Counted from the first letter of the stretch, positions 34,851 to 47,382 are shown. The stretch: DNA of 64,000 nucleotides from Chloromonas sp. AAM2 (GCA_004335635.1 QAXH01005249.1:1-64000), one strand, 5' to 3'. Translations and numbers: made by a program. The notes: a model not told the origin generated them from the letters alone.

Positions 34851-37800
34851 ATGAACGTCACAAGTCATAGGCCGGCCATGGCATGGCTTACGGATCTTCA
34901 GAAGGCCAAGGTTTGTAGAAGTAAAATTGTGTGTCCGCTGCCTCAGCATCCTGTTTCCAATGAAGACCGGGTAATGCACTGATGCCGCAGCTTGTAGCTG
35001 ACATGCATCTCGTATTTATTTGATGATGGGCAGTGACTAGTGCGCGGTCAAGCAGTGCTCTGACTGGGTGGTACGCAGGCCGAAGGCGGAAATGGGGGAA
35101 AGGCCCGTTCGACGATACAAGACTTACTAGAACGAATAAACGGTACGCTTTCCATGCACTGCTTTTCCACCCATCGGCCAGGACACGCACGCATGACATG
35201 CCTTGACCCAACCTTTCTGAACCCGGCACACCCGCAGACCCCACTGCACCCGAGCAGGCCCTTATCCCTTCATCTCCTCGTTCTGTGGAAGCATGCTTTA
35301 GGCTAGGCGTGGACCCAGTGGATCTGCAGTACCATCCACCCGCATGGTACAGGCGCAAGGAGGATGCAGATGAAGAAGTGTCTCTGCTGAGATACGAACG
35401 AAATGAAGCAGTCCGGCAGGTAAGGGTAGTGACAAGTAGGCGGAGCTAACAGATTGGCTAAGACGTGCGTTCGGGCCCACATTGTCTTCTTCATGTTCCA
35501 ATACATTAGCCTGATGTTCTCAACCTTCTCAATATGCCAGCCTGCGTGCAGTATGATGTGCACGTTGCATCGTGTAAGATGGTTTTCGATCAGGCAGGCA
35601 CCATACGCCAAGGGCCTGCGGGACTGCAGCTTCTATCCTCTGTTCTGCTAGCTTCATATTCGTTCCACATGCAACTGGATTGCACTCTGACTGTACTTCA
35701 TGTACTGCAATCCGTCATGCAAACTGTCAGGAGCGGCTACGTGCGCTCATGGACTCCCGTAAGCAGCTCATAGACGAGGGCTGGACTGGCGTTGGTGACG
35801 GCCGCCCTGCCGCCCCGGGCTCGGGCATGCGGCGGGAGGACAGCAGCAAGGCCGTGGGCAGCTCTATGGTGGAGAAGGAGCGCCAGCGACTTGAAGTGCT
35901 GAAGAGGCGGCAGGAGCGCGACCTGCAACAGATGGTGCACCATGAAACTAATAGGAAGGAGCTGCTAGATAAGCAGCAGAAGAAGGTGGATGAGCTGGAG
36001 GCCAGGACTCAGGAGCTGGCCCGGCAAAGGCAGGAGCACGAGTTGCAGCGCATGAACAAGCAAAGGGAGATTGAGCTGCAGAAGGCACAGGAGGAGAGGG
36101 AGAATGAACGAAGGGCAAGGATCCTGGCGGAAGAGAGATACCAGTGAGTGGGGCGCATGTGTGGTGTGCGCACGTTTGGAGCTGGTGGAGCGCAAACGTT
36201 CGTGGCTTTGCCTTTGTGCAGAAGCTTTGGATTGATAAAAATCTTGTGCCATGATGTCCGGAATCCCCGTGTTGTTTATCACATTGTGTGGGTGTTCTAA
36301 CAGGTTGGTTATCAATTGTGTGGGTGTTCTAACAGGTTGGTTATCAATTGTGTGGGTGTTCTAACAGGTTGGTTATCAATGTGTGGGTCTGCAGTACTGG
36401 CAGGGCGGCTGAATGACTGTTGAACGGAATTAATTTGGACGAACAGAATCATTTGGGAAGATCAGATCAGCGCTGTTGGAAGCATCTGGGCATGCGTTGC
36501 TGCTGCCGGCCCAATGCACCAGATGGGACCCTCCCGCACCTAGACTGCAAGGCAGCAAGGTTGGCATAGAAGTATAACTTTGTTAGAAGTAGAAGAATGC
36601 CATAGAAGTAAAACTTCGTGGCTGTGTGTGCAACTGGGCGATAATACCGCTTGCCTTGCGTGCACAGGCATGAGAAGCGCATTCAAGCTGACAAGGCCGA
36701 AACGGAGCGTCAGATGAAGAAGCGTGCCTACCAGGAGGAGATGGAGCGCAGGCGCAAGGCAGAAGAGGCACGCAAGGAAACTGAGGCAATCCTGGCCGCA
36801 CAGGTACGCCACAGTTGGTATCCTGCTGACAGGAAGACGGCTAAATCTCAACAAACCAGCAATTCTCTAGTCGGCTAGTCTTCAGAAGTGGGCATACATA
36901 CAGGGTGACAGCTGTTGTCACACAAGGTCGATCATTAGCTGCGAAGTGGCAGGCACCTGCTCTGCACAATTTCTGGTGACTAGGGGCACAGACGATTTTG
37001 CTAGCGCAGTCCTTGTGAAGCGGCCAGATTCTTGAAGACCACCACTGGCGGGCCATGACCACTGGTGTGTGAGGTGGCTGGTTGCACTGGCCTTCTTGCT
37101 GTGGGCCAAGGGCTCGATATTCCACATGCGTATATTTCGCAGCGGGCGACCTGTGTCCTAAACCCATATCTGTTACCCTGACTATTGCAGGCCGAAGAGG
37201 TCCGTTTACGCAAACTGGACATGGAGAAGCGCGATGCTGACCGCGTCAAGCGCATGGCACTGGAAGCCAAGCAGCGGCTGGCGCAGAATGAGGTCAAGCG
37301 CCAACAGGCAGACAAGCGCATCCTCTCGGCCTTGGAACAGAATGCCGAGCTCTTGCGAAGGAAGCGTCAGGCGTACGAAGCGAGGGAAGCAGAGGCCGCG
37401 GCGCGACGCAAAGAATTCGACGAGGTAGGAGCCTGGGTGCTCGTGTGGCTCCGCCGTGAAGAACAAAAAACCCACAAAAAGCAAGCAAACAGTAGCTGCG
37501 CGAAACTTTTCAGATAGCAAGATGGATGGCACCTGCCGGCAGCAAGACAAATGACAACTGATGGCACTAGGCGGGTATTAGGCTTTGTTTTGCCGGAATT
37601 GTCGGAACCCACCTCGCAGGTGTGATGCTTTGATCAGTTTGCGAACCACAGACGTGCACGCGTCAAATTCAGGGGTTGCAAAGTTGCCTTTATGATTGTC
37701 TTTGGCACATCGGCCCGTGTAAAGATGAGTCGTTGCCCTGCGCAAAGCAATCTTGTGCAGCCCGCATCTACGTGCGGCGTTCACGGCTAGCTTCAGCTAA

Positions 37801-38767
37801 CGCGTGCCGTGCGCAATTGAACGCAGATCCACGCACGAGAGGAGGCCAAGAAGCGAGATGAGGAGCTTCGCAGGCAGCAGGAGCGGCAGGACAAATTCCA
37901 GGCGGCCATGACGACCGAGGAAATGCGGAAGGAGAGCATCAAGGCAAGGGCGCAGGAAAAGGATCGGATGCTCGCTGCTCTGTATAACCAGCGGAAGAAG
38001 GAACACGACCTGAAGAAAGTCGAGCAAGAATTCCATCTGAAGCTCCGGCTGGACAAAGTGGACGCTATACAGAAGACGAGCCTCTACCAGGTATGTCACC
38101 CGCGTTGTCGACGCGTTGTTGTGAAGCACGCTGCCGCCCCCCCCCTCCCTTTACAACAGCAACGTGCGACTATTGGAACGCACGACTATCGGAACGCAGC
38201 CGACGCTGCTTTGCATGCGTGCTTTGCATGTCCGCAGCGGCAGACCCTCCTGGGGCGGATCCTCGGGGACTATGAGCGCACCCGGTCTCTTATGAAGGAG
38301 AGAATGGATCTGCAGGAGCAGCGCAAGATGGCGAACATGCATGCGTCCATGCAGGTGAGCAATTAGCAAACAGCAGACATCTACAACCGAGATAAACCAC
38401 CGGCCAGGATGATGCCAGGTCTTGTGCTCCATTAAAACCTGGCTGGGCGCCACTTGATGCCTGCCATACCTTCAACTGCCTTGTCGGTTCCACCAGTAGA
38501 GTAAGGCAGTGGTAAGGCAGCCTATTAATGTTTACACCAAACCACAATGTGCCTGTCAAGCTTGAGGTGTAGTACACCACGGCGCCAAGATGCCCATCAG
38601 ACGAATGTCGCATCGAACGCATGATGGCTGAGTTGTACTTCGTTCTGGCCTGGCCGCAGCGTCAAGCCATGGCCCAGGCGATGGACAGCCTCAAGACGAG
38701 CAAGAACTTTGGGTCCGTCGACATCAACACCCTGCTGGCCAAAACACGGCCAGCCACTGCCATGTAG
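34851..38767 (+). CDS. Coiled-coil protein of flagellar-associated type, 525 residues
   Basis: Nine exons join in phase: 34851-34910, 35079-35142, 35238-35419, 35731-36143, 36668-36803, 37191-37424, 37827-38090, 38238-38354 and 38660-38767. The N-terminal 85 residues include a compact segment (FRLGVDPVDLQYHPP then WYRR). From about residue 90 to 490 it is one long Glu/Lys/Arg/Gln-rich heptad coiled coil, e.g. DLQQMVHHETNRKELLDKQQ and RQMKKRAYQEEMERRRKAEE. It ends RPATAM. This layout and the RLGVDP-type head resemble conserved axonemal or basal-body coiled-coil proteins, but I cannot name an orthologue. A trichoplein-type (TPH) domain is possible. A structural cilium role is inferred from composition and the neighbouring STPG and SFI1-like genes. 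Intron 4 carries a minisatellite. Confidence 0.87.
36283..36378. repeat. 32-bp minisatellite, three copies
   Basis: Three perfect 32-bp units (containing GGTGTTCTAACAGGTTGG) plus a partial fourth in intron 4 of the coiled-coil gene. Each unit contains a branch/acceptor-like TTCTAACAG, so the array offers several decoy 3' splice sites. Confidence 0.92.
37679..37716 (+). repeat. Element B terminal fragment
   Basis: TTTATGATTGTCTTTGGCAC followed by ATCGGCCCGTGTAA matches one end of element B (18189-18226 inverted; 30361-30391 direct). Only this end is present, in intron 6 of the coiled-coil gene. Confidence 0.75.
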
Positions 38768-39320
38768 GCAGTTGTTTACTGATCTCTGACTGCTGAAGGA
38801 GTGACTGCATTTCCTGCACGAGAGCGCTTGGCCCTGAGGCACCAGGGGGTCACTTGCTGCCGCCTCGCACTTGTGCTCTTGTCCAAACTGTGTATCATCA
38901 TCTTATGATCATGCGCGCTGCAGAACAGTGTTGCATGTCAATATATCGCTGGCGAATTGTGAGTCATGCATGAAGAAGAAAGATTGCCATTTCTGAGACA
39001 TTTCCTGTGTGCTCACCTGCGCCTGGGATATAACCGAGGGTTTTGCATCTGCTTGTGGGAGCCTGCAATTCGTCGGACGTCAGGTTTAAGCATATGAGCA
39101 CAGCAGCTGCTCAGGATGCTCTTCAATAATCTTCTGTGCTTCTTCCATCAAGAGGGTACCCAAGGCCTTCATTACTGTGCAATCTCAGAAAATTGACTCA
39201 GGTTGCAAAATACATCGTGTTCTCGAACCGGTTGATTTTCCGAGTGCACTGGAATGGTATGCTGCGATGACGAGCTGTTTGGAGTCGCATGATGCTATGG
39301 AGCAAGCTGTCATGGACGTC

Positions 39321-39425
39321 GACAAGTGCATGGAAACAATGTCACAGGCTAAGCAAGTTCCACTTTGAAGACAGAGTTTGCATACCACTGGTACAGCACA
39401 CATTGGTGCTGCGGCAAGTGGTTGT
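39321..39425 (+). repeat. 105-bp dispersed repeat, copy 2
   Basis: About 95% identical to 17705-17808, same orientation. It lies about 550 bp after the coiled-coil gene's stop codon, so both copies are 3' of a plus-strand gene. Confidence 0.92.
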
Positions 39426-40220
39426 CCTGCTGTTTTGGTCGAGGAGCTGTCCGAAGCGAATTATGAGGTTCACTCGGTTTTGCTGCAGTGCACGTGCTTA
39501 TTGACGCCCATGACTGGCATACATGGCTGGGAACTGTGACGTTGAGTCGAGGAAGACTCTTACATGTGTGAGATCTAGCCGGCGTCTGCAGCACTGCGCT
39601 TGACTGGTCTTTTGTAAGCGAAAAAGGGTGTCAGGCGGACATCAATGCCCATGTGCACTGCCAGGATGCTGGTGTCCCCTGCCAAGACAATATTCCCGTA
39701 AGAGGCCATTGCTGAAAGTGGCTAGAATTGTTGGAGTGGTTTCATGAGCCGTTATGGGCACACTGTCCTTTACCTTTGTGAGAATCACCTTGGTGTAACG
39801 AAGCTGAAGGGCTTCATCACAACGGTGACAGTCCCTGTTTCCAATGGTCATCCACCGGTGACAGTCCCTGTTTCCAAATCGGCCTAGTATCCGATCAGCC
39901 TACATGACCTTAGCTGTAAGGGAAATCAAGTCACATGGTAGGTCTGTTGACCACCATGTTCTTGACCACCAACTTTCTTTTCTTCCTCTAGTTGCAGTCT
40001 ATTTACAGCTCGCAAGAACGGCAGCGCCTCTGAAACGTGACCGCGCTTCTGTAATAATGGCCTGCATTGCGAGGCCGTCACTTGACAGGAAAATCAACCA
40101 GTCATCGATAGTGATTGGAACTTGGTCAGATAAACGGACGGTGACTGTACTGTTATCTAGTCATCCAACAGGTGATCCTGGCCAAGAGCGCAGGGTGTTG
40201 TCTGGTCACGCGCGGAGAGC

Positions 40221-40323
40221 AAAAAAAAGAAGTTTGCCAGTTCTGGGACAATTCCTGGGAATATTCCCTTCAAAACTCTGTTACAATTTGCTGACTGAAC
40301 ACGAACTGGCAAACTTCTTTTTG
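40221..40323. mobile_element. Short MITE-like element
   Basis: Left end: eight A then GAAGTTTGCCAGTTCTGGG. Right end: GAACTGGCAAACTTCTTTTT, the inverted form. At about 103 bp it looks like an internally deleted relative of 25573-25916. Confidence 0.82.
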
Positions 40324-40666
40324 TGTCTCGTTTCTTGATGTTACAAGGATGTTACAGTGAGCTCAATCAACCCAGGTGTTCATGGCAAAAAAAAAGTTCT
40401 TTTTTTTTGCCATGGTGTTCATGGCAATCAAGCACCTCGATCTGATCAAACCTGGCATCCATATCCAGCTATCCAGCACGCACTTGTACGTGGGATGGGT
40501 CAGGATAGCACAGCGCAGGGTCGCCACCGCCACAGTCACTATCTCGGTGGGTCGTGATACCTATCGTGTGTGTGCTGACAAGGTCAAGACCATGTCTTGA
40601 TCATGCCATTGAAAAGAAATGATCGACGCATACCAAAAGGGTCCAAGCTCATGAACACTGTTGTCC

Positions 40667-40706
40667 GCTGACAGGTTGATGGCGTGTAACTGAGACCAGT
40701 GTGATC
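40667..40706 (+). repeat. 40-bp dispersed repeat, copy 1
   Basis: Contains GTTGATGGCGTGTAACTGAG and matches 46620-46659 with about two differences. It lies immediately left of the duplicated block 40710-40807. Confidence 0.85.
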
Positions 40707-40709
40707 AAG

Positions 40710-40807
40710 CCCCAAGCAAATGTAAACAAGTTTATGTGACAGTTGAATTTTGATGCACGGGGAAGGAGCTGAGACTCGATCATTGAGGACTTCTGCAGAT
40801 GGATAGA
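40710..40807 (+). repeat. Duplicated 100-bp block, copy 1
   Basis: From CCCCAAGC to GGATAGA, it is repeated at 41045-41144 in the same orientation with roughly 88-90% identity, separated by about 240 bp. It is non-coding. Confidence 0.88.
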
Positions 40808-41044
40808 ACACTCAAGAGCATGTGGCTCAACGAGATGTCGCAACTGAACAACCCTGCACACGCCTAAACACTTGTGAAGCAAAAGGACTGAAACAAAACT
40901 GGAGGAAAATTGAGGTATCAAGCAAAGAGACTGAGCCGCCAAGAGCCGTGGCCTGCCCTGTCCTGCTGAGGCAGCGAAGAAAATGCCCTGTTACTCGGCA
41001 GGAAAGCCATGCTCATAGCGCAGCTATCGGCCAGGCTATTCAGG

Positions 41045-41144
41045 CCCCAAGCCAATGTAAACAAAGTTTATGTGCCAGTTGAATTTTGACGTACCGGAAG
41101 GAGCTCAGACTCGATCATCGAGGACTTGTCTGCAGGTGGATAGG
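41045..41144 (+). repeat. Duplicated 100-bp block, copy 2
   Basis: Second copy of the block at 40710-40807, with small indels such as AAACAAAG for AAACAAG. Shared words include AGTTGAATTTTGA and GACTCGATCAT. Confidence 0.88.
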
Positions 41145-41420
41145 AATGAAAGAGGCTTGCAGGCACAGCAGCGATACCCAGACTACCAGCGGCCTTCACC
41201 GGTAAGAGGAGAGCACCAAGAGAGCCAGAGTGAGAATAACGCTTCTGTCCCATACGATGTAAAGCTAGGCATCACAAAAATAATGCCTCTCCCATACAAT
41301 TGAAAGGGTACTGCGCATAAGGCAGTAGGGCGGTCCAACGCAGGCACAGTGCTTCATGCATTGAAATCCAACGCAGTCAATCACGAAGAGCACCAAGTGC
41401 AAGGGCATGAGGGCATCCAA

Positions 41421-41605
41421 ACATCCGTTAGCTGCAGTACCCGTACATCCGTTAGCTGCAATACCGTACATACGTTAGCTGCAGTACCGTACATCCGCTA
41501 GCTGCAGTACCGTACATCCGTTAGCTGCAGCACCGTACATCCGTTAGCTGCAGCACCGTACATCCGTTAGCTGCAGTACCGTACATCCGTTAGCTGCAGT
41601 ACCGT
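41421..41605. repeat. 23-bp satellite, eight units
   Basis: Eight head-to-tail units containing CCGTTAGCTGCAGTACCGT. The first unit has one extra C; others differ by one or two bases. Each unit has a PstI-type CTGCAG palindrome within AGCTGCAG. The array sits in intergenic DNA and is not a CRISPR: there are no unique spacers. Confidence 0.95.
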
Positions 41606-42062
41606 GAGTGGGACCATGTTGATGATGATGATGTTGAACATCCGTTGCGCAACCATGCTCGGCGCTTATGCACAAATGCAGTGTCCCAGTGGCTGCCCGC
41701 AGCAGGCAGTCGTTCAACCTGCTGGGATCAGCATCACCATTGTGCAAAGCGTACTTGCAGACTGGCACAGGTCAAGCATACTGCAGGTTGGTGATGTTCA
41801 GGAGTGCTGCATCGTTTTTGCACAGTCGTGCACATCGACCATGAAACTCTTGACCAAGCAGCCCTGCCAAACAGTGGTAACTTTTTGATCCAGTAAGAAT
41901 TCCGGTCCATGCATCTTCTGTAGCGTCTGGCATTGGTAGTGCGACTTGCTTCTTGTGTGGCCTCAGGCATTGGAATCTTGACGTGCATCGTGTGTGGTAC
42001 ATGTCACTACTTGTGACGCATTCAAACTCAATGCTTTCAAAACTGCTCAAGCCCTGCGGTTC

Positions 42063-45000
42063 TCACGCTTGGTTGTCTGCATGCCAGACCGTGATTGCCT
42101 CGCGTATTGCAATGGCCCACTCGCAGCACTCCTCCACACTGCCGGCCTGGAAGGCATGCTTGCGCGCGGCGCTGAGCCAGGACCACCCGCCGCCGTCCTG
42201 CTTGATCAGGTTGAAGCATGGGGCTTGACCCTCCTCAAACTGAACCCTGCGTGGCAGGATGGAAGTGAAGGATGATGTACACGCTTCGACATGCTGAGGT
42301 AAATATTCGGGCTGTCATGCAGGGGCCCGGTGTAGGGCCTTGCTCAAGTCAATCCCTCGCTCTCACGCCATGATGTCCCTGGGCATCTGATGTCCTTACA
42401 GCGCTTGGGACTAGGCCTCTGCAGCCTGACTAGGGGCTGCACGGGCCAGCTCATTCGGGCAACTGAGGTACAGCCTTGTGTGCAGCAGACTCGAGCGCTG
42501 CACAGCATTGCATCTGACTGCCGTAAGTAGCTGACTTATTGCATTTGACTGACCTTGATAGCTTGATGTCCGAGTGCAGTTCTCCCACGGCCCCACCGTC
42601 CTCTGCAGAGCACCTGAACACGTACATGACCCCCGCGCGCGTGAGCACTGCATGGCACTCGCACCACCGCCCGCCGCACACCGAGTCCCACAGCCGCAGC
42701 GGACCCTGCAGCGACACAGCATGGCCAGGGAACGGACGCATGGGGGTATGTTGCCGGCGGCATGGGACGTTGCATGCAGAACTGCTTGCACACTGCACTA
42801 ATGCTCAAAGCATTTGTTCAAAACTTGGAATGTCACTGTTGGGTTGTGGTGGCCCTGGCGTGCCACCCTTCCTGCCAGGGGCTACTGCCTGTGGTTCAGA
42901 TTACCACTGTGCGTGCGTGTACCACGTAAGATCCGGTGCTGACGCGCACCCATGGGACTCGAGAGCAAAGGCATGATCCGGAATCGTACCACTGAATGGC
43001 TTGCAGTTCCCAGTCCGCTGGTGTGGACCATACAGCTACACGGCTCTACAGCGGACTCAATGGCTTGCCTGTCCCATCAGAGTGCACATGTGGCACCATG
43101 TACCATAGGATGTAGAACTGTGGGTGTCTCTGAATCCCCTTTACACAGTGATTATGCGCATCTGATAGCCTGCTGTAAGCAAGCTGTCGTATGCATGTCG
43201 CTCATCTCCCGTGTACAGCTGACCTGGCGGATGATCTCCGGGCTGCAGAACAGCTGGTCGTTGACTGCCTCGACGCTCTCCGACTGGCGGGCAGCCAGCA
43301 CACTGGAGGCCTCGCGGATCGTTTCAGCAGCCCTGCAGATGCCATCAAAGCAGAAGGAACACTCACAGTGGTGCCCACAGTGGAGCCCTACGCATGCCAT
43401 GTCAGGAGGAAACGAGATCACTTAACAGCAACGTGACACACAAGTTCAGGTACTTCATGTTCATGCTCAAAGACAAACAAAGTTCATTCTTAGTTGATCA
43501 GAGACTGGCATGACTGGTCTCGGACAGAGTCCCATGCTGTGCATGCCCGGGCGCTTATTGCCTTTTGTTCATACAGTTCAGGCTGGCAAGCACAGGCAGT
43601 TACCACCAGCAGCCAGTAGAAAGAAACCGTGGTTCCCCTTTGATGGACACAAGGCCAGGTACGGCGTGTCCAGGACACAGACCCCTGTCTAGCCTCTGTC
43701 CACCTCCAGCCCTCACCCACCTGCTCAGCTCGTGTAGTTTCTGATCATGCATGTTGGTGACGTCGAATCCCCCGTTGCCATCTGCACACAGTCCGGTCGC
43801 CCGACGAACCGCTGACAGCATGGCATGGGCAGTCACCGAGTAGCCATTCGCCACCGTGGCCGCCACCTGTGCACATGAGAAGCCAGGGAAGGCCGGAAGC
43901 AGTCACCATGCACGGCCTGCAACTGTGGCATGGTCTTTGCCAAGGCTTTTCCAAGCACGCTCTACAGTGGACGGCACTTGCAACATAGCCCTGACCAGCA
44001 ACCAATACAGGGGATCGCCTGTGTAACTTTAACATTCCAGTGTCTCCACATTTACTACGATCACATGAACACACATCGTAGACCAGCTACTGCTAGCAAT
44101 AGTGCCTTCATGCAGTGCCACTGCAGCGGCTGCGCCCCTGGCTGCCCCAGATTCCCCCACCTGACTGAAGGCGGCACCACGCTTGGTCTCCAGGGCTCTG
44201 GCCTGGGCAAAGGCAGTCTGCAAGAAGGACCGCTCCTTGTCCTGCCATCGCTGGAGCGAACGCAGCTCCTGCAACACACCATGCACCATTAAGCGTGTAT
44301 GTGCATGAAGCCGAGATGCATGGCCAGCCGTGGTCTACTTCTGCTTGGAATGCCTGGTCAGCGGAGCAGGATGGCGTGTTGAGGCGTGTTGAGGCGTGTC
44401 AAGGCGTAATTGTGCATGCTCTGTCTTCATCTTTTGGACGTGAACAGTTACGACTGTGGGACTGCTATATGTAGACAGGGGCATGTGATCCGTACAATTG
44501 TGGGCATTTCAATGTTCATCACAATCTGCGCACCTCCAAGAGTTGCCTCTCCTTGGTCCAGGGGTCCACGAGGGGCGCATGTGCCCGTTTCCCTTGGTCC
44601 TGGAGCTCCAGCTTGGGCGTCAGGGCGGCAGCGGCAGCGCTGTGAGCAGCCACCGCCTGCATCACAGCCTGCCGGGCCTGGTTAACCTGCGTGGGGGGCA
44701 AGTTGCCACTCCATGCTCAACCAGGCAGTCAATGTGTGCATCCATGCACCTGTTCGAACGTGGCTACACATCAGTGCCAGGTACCAAGCCAACACAGCCG
44801 CCTGATGGTGAACATAGCCTCAGGGTGAGCAGCACCCAGTGTGTCTTCAGAGGCTTGCCTGAGTGCTACAGGCCACTGATACAAAAAATGACTGAGTGAA
44901 CTTGTGCATCGATGCCGCAGGCAAAACCACATCAATGATGAAAAATGCCCCTCAATCACCAGCACCAATGCCCCTCAATCACCAGCACCAATGCCCCTCA

Positions 45001-47382
45001 ATCACCAGCACCAATGCCAATGCAGAGTCTGTCATCCGTTCAGAACTTGTCTGGATGCCTTAGGTGCTGCCTGTAGAAAAGCGTGCTTGCACACAACATC
45101 TGCCATTCGCGTTGTCCAGCGCCAATGCAGCGTGTGCATCCCTCTTAATCCCTCTTGATAGTCTTATGAACGAAACCATCACTCGTACCTTTGCTCGTGC
45201 GGTGGCTGCCTCCATCATGACGTCCCTGCATGTGGCGTCGAAGCTGGTCCACAGCTGCTTGAGCGGCTCCACCAGTGGCTGCAGGCTGCTGCTCAGCTCC
45301 AGGTGGGCGGGCAGCAGCGCATGGGGCAGAGCGGCCATGCCGGTCACGTGCTCACTCGCAGTCTGCTGCAGCCGTTTATTCCGCAGGCAGTTGCCCAGTA
45401 TCCCTGTGTAGGCGGCTGCAAGCAGGAGAGCAACACACTGGTGAACAGTGGGACTGCGGTTGCACCCTGGCTTGGATTGGTAAGAACATAGAGGTTGATC
45501 AATATTGCGATTGTCTAGTGTTCAGGTCAAGACATGCAGAGCACAGCTTGCACTCAACTTGCCATCAACCTTCAGGGTGTGAAGCTGCATGCGTGCACAG
45601 ACGTGCACAGACCGCTGCAGAGACCTGCAAAGACAGGACCCGTGCGCCCTCCCCCTCCCGACCGCACTCACCTTCTGCGGCCTGCAGAGCCCCGATCACA
45701 AGCCCAATGATCTCCACGTCCCTGCACGTCACAAGTGATCAACACGCTGAGGAACAGCCAGAGAGTGGCGCAGCCGGCGGGCTGATGGCTCGGCATTGAC
45801 AGGGCGGTGTGGCTGGACAGGGCGGGAGCGGCTGGACAGGACGGAGGATTCACCCCATTTAGGGAGGAAGCAAGTCTCTCCCCCAGCCGGAGGCTCAAAA
45901 AAAGACAGGAACAGGGTGTTCAGCCTTTTGTTTTGGTGCCCTCCTGCTCAGAGGAGCATATGATTGGACTGTTGCACTTAATGGCTAGTCTTCCGTTGCA
46001 GACAGGCGTACACACTCACGTCCGGCTCTCCTCAAGCAGCTTCACTATCAAGTTTGACAGTTCGGTGGTCATCATCATCTCTTCCTGCAAGAGGAAAGCG
46101 AGAATTTGCGAGATCCTAAAGGAAGGTTCCATGAAATGCTTGCCAGCCGCAAAGTTTGGCACAGGGTGTGAACGAGCTGAGCGTTGAATACCCAGAACCT
46201 GCTGACTGGCAACCTCTTGTATCATCAACTGTGCAACGGTGGTGAAGCTCCTTGGTACCTTGGTGATTTTGCAGCGTTTTGTGCTAGAATGACAGGATGA
46301 GGTGCTGGCAACCCATTGCTATCTTTGGCTGCACCCACCTGCACGTCATCGTCCAACATCTCTGCTGCCTGCCTGAGGCCCTGCGTGTGGTCAGGCACAG
46401 TCTCAGCGCCCAGCAGGGCCCCGCGGGCGGCGGCAGCCAGCGTGCTGTCGTGCAGAATGTCATCCAGACTGAACTTGGAGGTAGATGGGCCAGCAGTGGG
46501 CAATAAGCCACTGGAACCACTGGGCCCGAGCGGCTGCAGAAGTAGATGGCATGCAGGCAACTCAGGATGAGCCAGGGTGCCACACGATGTGGTATCAGAA
46601 CCAGCACACCATCGTGTAGCGCTGACGAGGTTGATGGCGTGTAACTGAGACCACTGTGATGCACCTGCCCGTGCGCTTGTGCCATGTGTGATACCCAGTC
46701 AAGTTGTACGAATCCTTGCGTGTTGCGAGAGCCGGTTGACTTCGACCGTCACAACTATCACGGTGTGTTATAATCCCTTTCACATGCATGTTGGACGGGC
46801 CTTGTACCCTCCTGTCTTATGATGCAGACAAGGATGATAACTCACGTAAACGGAGTCGCGTACAGTATCCCAGGCTTGTTGGGCCTTGGCGGACACGTCT
46901 GGGTCTGCTGGTCGAGAGTCCTGCATCAGGTGGCATGATGTGCACTCCTTGCTTAAATGTCAGCACCACTTTCCACTTGGCATCACCGCTTAGGCATCAG
47001 CCTGCGTCAGTTGTGCACTTGTAGCAGGAGCGGCATACGTGCTAGCCTGCCATGGCGTTACAAAATCAAGTGCCTACTTTACCTGCAATTCACTGTTGGC
47101 TGGCATGTCTGCTGCATGCAATGTCTCCAGCGGCCGCTGGTCATCTTTTGGTTCAATGCCCCCAATTGGGATTGGCTCCAGCATGGAGCCCTCTTGTTCA
47201 AGGATAATCCCACGCTGCATCGGAGGGCCCAGCATCTGCCCTTGGCCGTCCTTGAGTTTGATGCGAGCCACTGTACAAGGCTCCTGTAGAGAACCCTCCT
47301 GACCGGCTGACAAGGATTCTGTCTCTTTTATGCTTAACCGTGGAAACAATTGAACATCTTGAGCTTGGATTGTCATTGCCAT
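42063..47382 (-). CDS. Helical (BAR-like?) protein with C-terminal PH domain
   Basis: Twelve exons join in phase: 47083-47382, 46846-46920, 46339-46533, 46020-46084, 45672-45721, 45189-45415, 44534-44686, 44161-44268, 43721-43866, 43224-43332, 42554-42705 and 42063-42246. They give 587 residues. Residues 477-580 look like a pleckstrin-homology domain: GPLRLWDS opens strand 1, CECHAVLTRAGVMYVF is strands 3-4, and FQAGSVEECCEWAIAIREAI is the C-terminal helix with its conserved Trp. Residues about 160-470 are helical and Ala/Gln/Leu-rich (e.g. LQPLVEPLKQLWTSFDATCR). This would suit a BAR-type membrane-bending module, as in APPL- or ACAP-like BAR-PH proteins, though no ArfGAP domain follows. Membrane or phosphoinositide binding is inferred from the PH fold. 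I am sure of the gene, moderately of PH, and unsure of BAR. Confidence 0.85.
44944..45012. repeat. 23-bp minisatellite, three copies
   Basis: Three perfect units containing CCCCTCAATCACCAGCACC in an intron of the PH-domain gene. Confidence 0.93.
46620..46659 (+). repeat. 40-bp dispersed repeat, copy 2
   Basis: Matches 40667-40706 (GTGTAACTGAGACCACTGTG here). It lies in intron 2 of the PH-domain gene. Confidence 0.85.

Larger units (their letters stand above)
38768..42062. other. Repeat-rich convergent intergenic region
   Basis: A 3.3-kb spacer between the 3' ends of the coiled-coil and PH-domain genes. It holds the 105-bp repeat (39321-39425), a short MITE-like element (40221-40323), a duplicated 100-bp block (40710-40807 / 41045-41144), a 40-bp repeat (40667-40706) and the 23-bp satellite (41421-41605). 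No spliced gene is supported. Open frames here (e.g. 39904-40338) run through the repeats and look accidental. Confidence 0.7.

Noticed and set aside
39177..39368. Small ORF overlapping the 105-bp repeat as a gene
   Set aside because: The matching frame at the other copy (17705-17808) is broken, so the open frame is not conserved.
40221..40323. Intrinsic bacterial-type hairpin terminator
   Set aside because: The arms are about 100 bp apart and belong to a dispersed family with terminal inverted repeats; all genes here are eukaryotic.
41421..41605. CRISPR array
   Set aside because: Units are head-to-tail without unique spacers, and the genome is eukaryotic.
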